Below, one piece after another: positions 1-5,358 of a stretch of 9,182 nucleotides of DNA (positions are counted from its first letter, which is position 1; every line of letters starts with the position of its first letter). The notes beneath the pieces were generated by a model. It did no database searches, was not told the origin of the DNA, and saw only the letters and a program-made list of their open reading frames with translations. This DNA is from DATBFX01 sp036558305. Its GTDB lineage: Bacteria > Chloroflexota > Chloroflexia > Thermomicrobiales > UBA6265. The stretch is from NCBI GenBank assembly GCA_036558305.1, contig DATBFX010000332.1:1-9182 (forward strand), in the 5' to 3' direction. The position numbers and the translations under genes were made by a program.

Positions 1-411
1 GCGGCGGCGCAGGAACTCCTCGGTCCCGACGACGAGGAGCGGGAGGGGAAGCGCCTCTCGCTGGTCGCGCTGGCCGTGCAGCTCGCCGTCGTGCTCGACC
101 AGGAGGGCTTTGCCGCGGCACCCATCGGCACGCAGGCGATCCTCCGGGAAGACGACGACTGGTTCGCGATCGCCCTCGCCAGGGTCGAGGGCAGGGTCGC
201 GATCGCCACCGAACTTCCGGGTGGATCGGTCCTCCACGTTCCGCTCGCCGACTTCGTCACCGGTGTCCGCACTTTCCTCTGGGGGTTCACGCGGGAGGTC
301 TCCGTGCTGGCGCCGGCGCTGTTGGCCTGGGACGCGCTCGCCCCCTTGCGGCGCTACCGCGCAATCCCGGCGACGGCCGTCGCCATGCCGGTCCGTGGGC
401 AATTGACATGA
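1..411 (+). CDS. Hypothetical protein, 3' portion (start lies left of the window)
   Basis: The frame is open from base 1 to a TGA at 409-411, giving 136 visible residues. An internal GTG at 76 has no Shine-Dalgarno sequence in front of it, and the codons before it read as normal coding sequence, so the gene most likely starts upstream of the window. The visible part is a soluble-looking alpha/beta protein. It has an acidic stretch (LGPDDEEREGKR) near the left edge, hydrophobic strand-like segments in the middle (FAIALARVEGRVAIA) and a hydrophobic helix near residues 95-115. I recognise no family. The following phosphoribosyltransferase-like gene begins 72 bp downstream on the same strand, so the two may be co-transcribed, although a TAGAAT hexamer (458-463) in the gap could give that gene its own promoter. 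Confidence 0.6.
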   Translation, partial: AAAQELLGPDDEEREGKRLSLVALAVQLAVVLDQEGFAAAPIGTQAILREDDDWFAIALARVEGRVAIATELPGGSVLHVPLADFVTGVRTFLWGFTREVSVLAPALLAWDALAPLRRYRAIPATAVAMPVRGQLT

Positions 412-468
412 GCGGTGCCGATCAGGGCGCGCCCGGGCTCGACGGTCGCGGCGGCGAGTAGAATGGAC

Positions 469-478
469 GGGGAGGAAG
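469..478 (+). promoter_or_regulatory. Ribosome binding site that fixes the start at 484
   Basis: GGGGAGGAAG lies 5 nt before the GTG at 484. Neither the in-frame ATG at 463 nor the earlier in-frame starts have such a sequence in front of them, so 484 is the best start for the phosphoribosyltransferase-like gene. Confidence 0.6.
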
Positions 479-483
479 CGCGC

Positions 484-1395
484 GTGAGCGGTATCCACGA
501 GCGAGTCGGGGGATTGCGACGGTACGAGCGGCCGCGCGAGGAGCCATTGAACCTGTTGCCGCCGGCAGCGGACGAGGTGATCCCGTACGAGCGGGCGGAG
601 ACGGCGATCGCGCGGTGCAACCTGCCGGCGGGGTCGTGTGCCTTGCTGCGCGGGTTGTTGCGGGTCGGTTGCACGCGGGTGTTCCCCGGCGGCGGGATCG
701 GGATCGAGTACGGCAGTCTGCTGAAGACGGCGGCGCGACCGGACTACCTGGCGGGGCACGTGGCGGAAGCGGCGGCGCACCTGCGGGAAAAGCGGGTCGA
801 TCTGCTGCTGGTGCCGGGGATGTCCGGGTACCCGGTCGGGGCGATGTACGCGATCGTCTCCGGGATCCCGGCGGTCCTGCTGAAAAAGGCGAAGCTGCAA
901 CCGGACGGGCTGTACCCACCGGGGGCCTTCGTGATCCCGTCCTACACGGGCGAGGGCGACGTCGTGATGAGCGCGGACGAGGCGGCGGTGCAGGACATCG
1001 TCGACGGCATCGTGGCGCCCCAGTTGGTCGCGCAACGGGATGCGTCCGAGGTGACGCTGACGATCCGGGTCGCGGGGGCGGACGACATCATCGACAAGGC
1101 GACGATGAGCCAGGCGGTCGGCGAGAGCGCGCTGGTCGTCGGCTGCGCGGCGATCGAGGAGTTCGTGCGGCGGCACCGCTTGGCGACGGGCGATGTCCGG
1201 CCGATCGTGCCGAAGGTCGAGGTGGTGGCCTGGGTGACGCCCTTGATCAAGGGTTACAACCGGCCGCAGGAGCACCTGAAACGGCACTTCGGGATCGTCC
1301 CGTTCGCGGGGTTGAACGTGACGAGCGTGCACCTGGAACCGAGCGCGATCGGGGTCGAGGGGGTGGGGATCGTGGGGTTCGCGGGGGCGGGGTAG
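484..1395 (+). CDS. Phosphoribosyltransferase-like protein with degenerate PRPP motif
   Basis: The protein has 303 residues from the GTG at 484. The middle resembles a type I phosphoribosyltransferase of the adenine PRTase kind. Residues 105-138 (VDLLLVPGMSGYPVGA, then GIPAVLLKKAKL) match the strand, loop and helix followed by the GIPfvxxRKxxkLP segment of that family. Residues 199-212 (ADDIIDKATMSQAV) sit where the PRPP-binding motif, roughly VDDxxATGGT, is expected. The paired acidic residues and a Thr are kept, but the TGGT core reads DKAT. PRPP binding may therefore be altered or lost, and the protein could be a binding or regulatory homologue. Residues 64-78 are Gly-rich (VFPGGGIGIEYGS). 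It has no membrane segment or signal peptide. It sits 72 bp after an unknown gene and 20 bp before the acetyltransferase gene, which suggests an operon. The fold assignment is from motif recognition; substrate and activity are unknown. Confidence 0.75.
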   Translation: MSGIHERVGGLRRYERPREEPLNLLPPAADEVIPYERAETAIARCNLPAGSCALLRGLLRVGCTRVFPGGGIGIEYGSLLKTAARPDYLAGHVAEAAAHLREKRVDLLLVPGMSGYPVGAMYAIVSGIPAVLLKKAKLQPDGLYPPGAFVIPSYTGEGDVVMSADEAAVQDIVDGIVAPQLVAQRDASEVTLTIRVAGADDIIDKATMSQAVGESALVVGCAAIEEFVRRHRLATGDVRPIVPKVEVVAWVTPLIKGYNRPQEHLKRHFGIVPFAGLNVTSVHLEPSAIGVEGVGIVGFAGAG

Positions 1396-1415
1396 TCGGA
1401 GTCGTCAGAGATAAC

Positions 1416-1871
1416 ATGGACGCTATCCGCATCAGACAAGCCAAACCTGAAGATGCCGACGCGATCGCCTACGTCCATCGAACGTCGATGCGCGAGGCGA
1501 TGCCGTTTTTGCCGGTGCTGCATACGCTAGAAGATGACCGGCGCTGGGTGGCCACGGTCGTCTTGCCGAACCAGGCGGTGTGGGTCGCCGAGCGCGACGG
1601 GCAGGTCGTCGGCGTGGTTGCGTTGCACGACGGTTGGGTCGAGCAGCTCTATATCCTGCCTGGATATCAGGGGATGGGGATCGGGAGCGGGCTGCTGGCG
1701 ACGGTCAAAGCGGCGAGCCCGGAGGGACTGAACCTGTGGGCCTTCCAGCGCAACGCGCGGGCCCGCGCGTTCTACGAACGTCGGGGATTCGTCGCCGTCG
1801 AATTCACCGATGGCACCGGCAATGAAGAGCGTGAGCCCGACGTGCGGTATGCATGGACCCCGCGTCGGTAG
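1416..1871 (+). CDS. GNAT-family N-acetyltransferase
   Basis: This 151-residue cytoplasmic protein is a complete single GNAT domain (acetyl-CoA-dependent transfer to an amine). The N-terminus IRIRQAKPEDADAIAYVH is the usual first strand and helix. Residues 55-70 (VWVAERDGQVVGVVALHD) form the central strands. Residues 76-94 run VEQLYILPGYQGMGIGSGL, with the Q-G-x-G-x-G acetyl-CoA pyrophosphate loop at 85-90. The C-terminal part, NLWAFQRNARARAFYERRGF, is the typical N-xxAxxFYE-xxGF motif. The ATG at 1416 is used because the domain begins right after it; the same frame stays open leftward only as a shadow of the previous gene. The Shine-Dalgarno is weak (GGAG 14 nt upstream), and the 20-bp gap after the preceding stop suggests coupled translation. 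The substrate cannot be told from sequence. The gene faces the MFS gene tail to tail. Confidence 0.93.
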   Translation: MDAIRIRQAKPEDADAIAYVHRTSMREAMPFLPVLHTLEDDRRWVATVVLPNQAVWVAERDGQVVGVVALHDGWVEQLYILPGYQGMGIGSGLLATVKAASPEGLNLWAFQRNARARAFYERRGFVAVEFTDGTGNEEREPDVRYAWTPRR

Positions 1872-1944
1872 ACGACACGCAGGGACTCCCCTGGGTCGGG
1901 CAGGGCAACCGCGCACACGGGGTCACGATTGCTCGCGCGGGGTA

Positions 1945-1973
1945 TTGACAAATAGTCAACGATCGGATAATGT
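1945..1973 (+). promoter_or_regulatory. Candidate promoter with overlapping palindromic operator
   Basis: A perfect consensus -35 hexamer TTGACA is at 1945-1950. Candidate -10 hexamers are GATAAT at 1966-1971 (5/6 match, short 15-bp spacer) or TAATGT at 1968-1973 (weaker, 17-bp spacer). The -35 is embedded in a perfect inverted repeat, TTGAC-N5-GTCAA (1945-1959), of the size bound by dimeric repressors such as TetR, MarR or PadR types. This stretch is much more AT-rich than its surroundings. It would transcribe rightward into the structured leader at 1982-2164. The regulator is not encoded in the window. Confidence 0.5.
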
Positions 1974-1981
1974 ACGTTCAG

Positions 1982-2164
1982 TCCCGAGCGATGGGCGGCT
2001 CGCCGTAAGGCGGCCAAGCGTCGGTCGGGATTTCTCGTTGCCCCGCATCTTTGCAGGCGGCAGAAACGGGCGATGCGCTTGGACCACGAGGAGCCCGCGG
2101 GGCGGCAACGCTGGGGTTGCCGGCTTCGTCGGCCATTCCCTCACGGGCTCAGGAGGAATGACGC
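1982..2164 (+). promoter_or_regulatory. Structured leader with possible SD-sequestering hairpin (riboswitch-like, class unknown)
   Basis: Four helices are visible by eye. (a) TCCCGA (1982-1987) pairs with TCGGGA (2025-2030) and encloses a hairpin, GGC-t-CGCC (1997-2004) with GGCGGCC (2009-2015), capped by a GTAA tetraloop of the GNRA type. (b) CGCATC (2044-2049) pairs with GATGCG (2072-2077). (c) CGGCAAC (2103-2109) pairs with GTTGCCG (2116-2122). (d) CATTCC-c-TC (2134-2142) pairs with GAGGAATG (2153-2160), covering most of the AGGAGG Shine-Dalgarno at 2151-2156. AGGAGG stands 8 nt before a GTG at 2165. I could not match the core to a riboswitch class I know (cobalamin, SAM, TPP, c-di-GMP, fluoride and guanidine were considered). 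High GC makes chance helices easy, so structure and function are inferences. Confidence 0.35.
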
Positions 2165-3477
2165 GTGAGCGGCAGCCCGACGGCGGCCGCGGACGATCCG
2201 GGTTTTTGGCGCAACGCCGGGTACCGGCGGGCGATCAGGGCGATGCACACGAGGGAGATCACGCAGGCGCCGGCAACGGCCAACGGGGCGCCGACGACGT
2301 CGGCGAGGGCACCGACCGCGAGTTGGCCGAGCGGTAGCACGCCCCAGGTCAGGAGGTAGATCGAGAGGACGCGGCCGCGGACGGCGTCGTCGACGCGGAA
2401 TTGGAGCGCGGTCTGGTTGACGGCGAGAAACGAGGCGCTCATCAGACCCGCCAGGAACAGGAGCGGGGCGGCGACGGCGACGTTCGGGGTGAGGGCGAAG
2501 ACGAGGACCAGGCCGGCGAAGGCGGCGGCCATGACGACCTGACCGCCCGTCCACCGAGCCAGGCGCGGCGACCGGGCGACCGCGAGGGCACCGGCGACGG
2601 TACCGCACCCGGCGCAGGCGAGGAGCAGTCCCAACCCGGTCGAACCGATCTGCAACACGTCGCGGGCGAACACCGGCATCAGGTTGAGGTACGGCATCAC
2701 CAGGACGTTGCTGGCGAGCGCCATCAGGATCAGGGCGGACAGCAACGGATCGCGGGCGACGATCCGCAGACCGAGGGTCAGACTCTCCCGACCGCCGGCG
2801 CCGGGGACCGACTCGTCGGACATCCTCCTGGGCAACCGCATGGTGGTGGAGAGCGCCAGGATCTGCATGAGCGCGGCGACGGCGAACGTCCACGAGACGC
2901 CGATGGTGGCGATGAGCACCCCGGCCAGCGACGGTCCGACGACGCGGGTTGCGTTCTGTCCGGCGGCGTTGAGGGCGACGGCGTTGGCGAGGTCGCGCCG
3001 TTGCACGAGCGACGGGACCATCGTGGTCCGGGTCGGGAAGATGAACGACATGACCGTCCCGTAGGCGGCCGCCAGGACCAGGATCGACCAGGGTGCGATG
3101 GCGCCGGTGCCGACCAGCATCGCGAACAGACCGGCCACCAGCATCACGCCGACCTGGGCGAGGAGGAGGACGGTGCGGCGGTCGAAGCGGTCGACGACGA
3201 CACCGACCGGCAAGGAGAGGAGGAGCAGGGGAATCCCCCCGGCGAATCCGCTCAAACCGACGAAGAACGGCGAGTCGGTCATCTGCAGCGCGAGCCAACC
3301 GACGGCAACTTGATACATCCAGAAAGCGGAGTTGGTCGCCAGGGTGCCGAGGATGAGCAGGCGAAATGCAGGGTAGATCCGCAGCGAGTGCAGCGTGCCG
3401 GACGCCTCGGCGGTCGGTGGGCTGCTCGCTCGGGAACGGGTTTTCGCCCTGATCAGTCCCAGATTGAGATTCGCCAC
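2149..3477 (-). CDS. MFS transporter (MFS_3 / DHA3-like exporter)
   Basis: The protein has 442 residues from a GTG at 3477 and is an inner-membrane drug/proton-type exporter of the major facilitator superfamily. About 12 hydrophobic spans are visible. The first is at residues 39-62 (RLLILGTLATNSAFWMYQ and on), and the cytoplasmic loop after span 2 carries motif A as PVGVVVDRFDRR (90-101). A basic loop (TMRLPRRMSDE) marks the middle of the protein, between the two six-helix halves. The layout, and the match to the group containing the enterobactin exporter EntS and many uncharacterised actinobacterial and Chloroflexota exporters, suggest efflux. The substrate is unknown. The start at 3477 has GGAGG 5 nt upstream; a longer frame from a GTG at 3537 lacks one and would add a non-conserved tail. 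The last residues (AAAVGLPLTRHSS) are encoded across the leader and SD region of the opposite strand, so the C-terminus may have been remodelled. The VOC gene lies 153 bp upstream on the same strand. Confidence 0.93.
   Translation of the reverse strand: MANLNLGLIRAKTRSRASSPPTAEASGTLHSLRIYPAFRLLILGTLATNSAFWMYQVAVGWLALQMTDSPFFVGLSGFAGGIPLLLLSLPVGVVVDRFDRRTVLLLAQVGVMLVAGLFAMLVGTGAIAPWSILVLAAAYGTVMSFIFPTRTTMVPSLVQRRDLANAVALNAAGQNATRVVGPSLAGVLIATIGVSWTFAVAALMQILALSTTMRLPRRMSDESVPGAGGRESLTLGLRIVARDPLLSALILMALASNVLVMPYLNLMPVFARDVLQIGSTGLGLLLACAGCGTVAGALAVARSPRLARWTGGQVVMAAAFAGLVLVFALTPNVAVAAPLLFLAGLMSASFLAVNQTALQFRVDDAVRGRVLSIYLLTWGVLPLGQLAVGALADVVGAPLAVAGACVISLVCIALIARRYPALRQKPGSSAAAVGLPLTRHSS
2165..2359 (+). 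other. Doubtful 64-residue ORF behind the structured leader, antisense to the MFS 3' end
   Basis: A GTG start at 2165 is placed ideally behind AGGAGG (2151-2156), and the frame runs 64 codons to 2359. It lies almost wholly opposite the C-terminal coding part of the MFS gene. Its composition (many A, P, T, R residues) is what an antisense frame in GC-rich DNA gives. The first residues (MSGSPTAAADDPGFW) could be a real N-terminus whose original body has been lost. It may also be a true overlapping small gene, or chance. I list it because of its ribosome binding site and the upstream promoter-like sequence, not because of the protein. Confidence 0.15.
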
Positions 3478-3482
3478 CGCCC

Positions 3483-3487
3483 CCTCC
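3483..3487 (-). promoter_or_regulatory. Ribosome binding site of the MFS gene
   Basis: Read on the minus strand, GGAGG lies 5 nt before the GTG at 3477. It is the reason for choosing this start over the GTG at 3537, which has no purine-rich sequence in front of it. Confidence 0.6.
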
Positions 3488-3630
3488 GTGCCGGTCCAGG
3501 TCCTGCACCGGGCGCGCGGCAGGGTAGCACCGATCACGCAAGAAGGACATAGCGTCGCTTACGAGAGCACCCGCCAGGACGCCGGGCACCGAGCCTGGAT
3601 CGGAGGGGAAGCGTTCTGCCCAGGTGGTCG

Positions 3631-4413
3631 CTACGGTTCCACCCGGATACGCGCACCATGCATCGCGGCGAGCGGCAGGGTCGAGGCGGGACCGGTGCCG
3701 CGCAGGAAAATCTGGTATGGCCCCGCGCCGCGGGCGGCGAGGTGCCGCGCCGGGTCGGTGCCGGCCTCGGGTTGGACGAGTTCGATCCATTGACTGCCGA
3801 GGGGGAAGCGGCGGGCCGCGGCGGCACCGTCGACGGCGGAAGACGAATCGCGCCCGCCGTTTTCGAGCAGCGCGGCAAAGGCAGGGGCACTCCGGGCGAG
3901 ATCGGCGACGAGGACGACGACGCCCGCGACGGCGGTGACGCCGTTCGGGTGGACCGTCGCGTTGCCGTCGGGGACGCGCAGGTTGCGGGGCGTGATGTCC
4001 TCGATGACGAAGGGCAGACGGGTGGCAGGGGTGCTTTCGAGACTGAACGAGCGCCAGGCGATGCGCTGACCGTCGGGGCGTTGCCGGCCGCCGTCGCGCG
4101 GTTCGGCGACGAGTCCGGCCGTGTTGAGACGGGCCGCTTCCTCGACCAGGTCGGTGGAGAGGAGTGCGAAGTCAACCAGTCCTTCGCCTTGGGCGAGGAG
4201 GGCCCACCAACGATGATCCTGTGGCTGATCGGGATTCTTGAAGGCGATCAATTCGAAGTAGGCACCGTCGGCGAAGGAGATCAGGGCGTTGTGGGTGGCG
4301 CCGCCGGTGTGCTCGCCGCCGGGGGTGACGGTGAAACCGGCCGTGGCGTAGTCGGCCGAGGCCGTCGCGAGATCGCGGACGCCGACGACGATGTGATCGA
4401 TCCCCTGAACCAC
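3631..4413 (-). CDS. VOC superfamily protein, glyoxalase-like domain (Glyoxalase_3 type)
   Basis: The protein has 260 residues from a GTG at 4413. The N-terminal module starts directly with GIDHIVVGVRDLATASADYATAGFTV, the classic opening beta-alpha unit of vicinal-oxygen-chelate proteins, with His7 as a likely metal ligand. GGEHTGGATHNALISFADGAYFELIAF follows at 32-58, with Glu54 as the second likely ligand. This G-x-H-xxGTxN-like signature is typical of the PF13468 group. A second, more diverged module covers about 159-215, ending FPLGSQWIELVQP. No signal peptide or membrane span is present, so it should be cytosolic. Members of this group are mostly uncharacterised, and the reaction cannot be named. 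Translation from further upstream (ATG/GTG codons up to 4551) is unlikely because the conserved domain begins at the chosen start, which has an AAAGGAG six nt ahead. The terminator at 4526-4573 separates it from the upstream gene. Confidence 0.9.
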   Translation of the reverse strand: MVQGIDHIVVGVRDLATASADYATAGFTVTPGGEHTGGATHNALISFADGAYFELIAFKNPDQPQDHRWWALLAQGEGLVDFALLSTDLVEEAARLNTAGLVAEPRDGGRQRPDGQRIAWRSFSLESTPATRLPFVIEDITPRNLRVPDGNATVHPNGVTAVAGVVVLVADLARSAPAFAALLENGGRDSSSAVDGAAAARRFPLGSQWIELVQPEAGTDPARHLAARGAGPYQIFLRGTGPASTLPLAAMHGARIRVEP

Positions 4414-4419
4414 GGCTGA

Positions 4420-4426
4420 CTCCTTT
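4420..4426 (-). promoter_or_regulatory. Ribosome binding site of the VOC gene
   Basis: AAAGGAG on the minus strand lies 6 nt before the GTG at 4413. It fixes the start at the conserved domain edge and rules out the 46-residue upstream extension. Confidence 0.65.
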
Positions 4427-4525
4427 CTTGGGCTTGGGTCTTCTCCCGTCGCGTTGCCCACCGGTGGCGGCATACGATGCCGTTCCGGCAGGTCATCTTC
4501 GTGACGATCGAACAACGAAGGGAGG

Positions 4526-4573
4526 CGGGCAACACGGGCCGGCCGAATCACTTCGGCCGGCCCGTGTTGCCCG
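4526..4573 (-). terminator. Hairpin terminator of the zinc-ribbon gene
   Basis: A perfect 22-bp inverted repeat (arms 4526-4547 and 4552-4573) has a 4-nt TCAC loop. It lies 23 bp after the stop of the zinc-ribbon gene on the minus strand. Beyond it, in that direction, comes a pyrimidine-rich run (CCTCCCTTCGTTGTTC) rather than a clean T tract. Intrinsic termination is likely, and the stem would also protect the mRNA 3' end. No plus-strand gene ends here. Confidence 0.8.
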
Positions 4574-4596
4574 ATGGGGTTCCGCGTGGATCGGTA

Positions 4597-4962
4597 TTAG
4601 TAGCGGTCGTACCGCGTGGAGGAGGCCCGCTGCTGCTGGAAGCACTCCCGGCAGTAGACCGGCTTGCCGGCCGTGGGCTGGAAGGGAACCTCGGTCTCCT
4701 TGCCGCAGTTGGAGCAGACGGCCGGATACATCTGCCGGGGGCCGGAGGAATAACCGCGGCCCCCGCCGGAGGAGTAGCTCCCGCCGCCGTAGCCACCGGA
4801 AGAGTAGCCGCCGCTGTCGCCGCGCTGAGCCTTGCGGGCCGCCCGGCAACTGGGGCAACGCTGAGGTTCGGTGTAGCCACGCTGCTGATAGAAGTCTTGT
4901 TCGCCGGCCGTGAAGGTGAACGTCTGTCCACAGTCGCGGCAGGTCAGTTGGCGATCGCTCAT
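4597..4962 (-). CDS. Small double zinc-ribbon protein with Gly/Ser/Tyr-rich linker
   Basis: This 121-residue soluble protein has two zinc-ribbon modules joined by a low-complexity linker. The N-terminal module (about 6-47) reads LTCRDCGQTFTFTAGEQDFY, then CPSCRAARKAQR, with ligands C8, C11, C36 and C39. It matches the 'probable zinc-ribbon' group (zf-trcl, PF13451). The linker (48-75) consists of SGGY and SSGG repeats like disordered RNA-binding tails. The C-terminal module (about 79-111) has C83-xx-C86 and C104-xx-C107 (VCSNCG and YCRECF). Proteins of this design are common in Chloroflexota and neighbouring phyla, sometimes described as possible nucleic-acid binding; no function is established here. 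The ATG at 4962 is chosen because the domain starts six residues later; an AAGGG about 14 nt upstream is a weak SD. A GCCGTGG/CCACGGC hairpin (4982-5000) sits in the 5' UTR. It is monocistronic, with its own terminator. Confidence 0.87.
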   Translation of the reverse strand: MSDRQLTCRDCGQTFTFTAGEQDFYQQRGYTEPQRCPSCRAARKAQRGDSGGYSSGGYGGGSYSSGGGRGYSSGPRQMYPAVCSNCGKETEVPFQPTAGKPVYCRECFQQQRASSTRYDRY

Positions 4963-5358
4963 CCCGCCAGAATCCCTTTTCGCCGTGGTCGCGCCACGGC
5001 ACTCCACGAAAAACGGATGGTGCCGCTCAAACGACTCCGGCGAAACGAGGCACGAGGAAACGCCTGGCGAGCGGGTCCTGCGGGCGCGTGGCGCGTGGAA
5101 AGCGCTTGATCATCCGAAGCATATCACACAAATCGGGGCATTGATACCGGGTCTGGTAGGGGAAAATGGCGCGCGGATTTGGCAGACCGCCCCTCCGGGA
5201 CGGAGGTGATCTGGGGAGGTGGGCGGTATCAAACGTGCGTAGAGGCGCGCACGTATGGTCTGATTCGAGAGGATTCGATGGGGCGATGCCGCAGTACAAT
5301 GGTCCCGTGACCTCTCCAATGGGGAGCGGATGAGGCGCGATCGGGAAGGGGGGCAAGC
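4963..5358. other. 396-bp divergent intergenic region
   Basis: I see no gene here. It carries a hairpin next to the zinc-ribbon gene (4982-4988 with 4994-5000). ACCGCC-CCTCC (5186-5196) faces GGAGGT-GGGCGGT (5215-5227), with an alternative inner hairpin CCTCC/GGAGG (5192-5206). A 7-bp stem ACGTGCG/CGCACGT follows (5233-5239 with 5248-5254). A repeated GATTCGA and a TACAAT box lie just before the exported-protein gene. No convincing promoter for the minus-strand zinc-ribbon gene was found. Confidence 0.5.
5262..5300 (+). promoter_or_regulatory. Candidate promoter of the Tat-exported protein gene with phased direct repeat
   Basis: TACAAT (5295-5300) matches the -10 consensus in 5 of 6 positions and lies 59 bp before the ATG. 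No good -35 hexamer exists at 17 bp. That place is taken by the second copy of a direct repeat, GATTCGA (5262-5268 and 5272-5278). The copies are exactly 10 bp apart, about one helical turn, as in binding sites of tandem-binding activators. This suggests activator-dependent transcription. Confidence 0.35.

Noticed and set aside
615..1415. Long plus-strand frame running into the acetyltransferase from far upstream
   Set aside because: It is an alternate frame of the PRTase-like gene, Gly/Arg-rich and without any family signature; the GNAT domain starts at 1416.
1901..1912. CAGGGCAACCGC, one mismatch from the first 12 bases of the transposon repeat
   Set aside because: It diverges right after, and I found no partner end nearby; a single near match of this length is compatible with chance.
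2141..3790. 549-codon minus frame and 383-codon plus frame over the MFS gene
   Set aside because: Arg/Pro- or Gly/Asp-rich shadow frames typical of GC-rich DNA; the MFS frame has clear membrane spans and motif A.
4497..4522. CTTCGT ... ACGAAG inverted repeat as an operator
   Set aside because: Short arms with a 14-nt gap next to the terminator; not convincing in GC-rich DNA.
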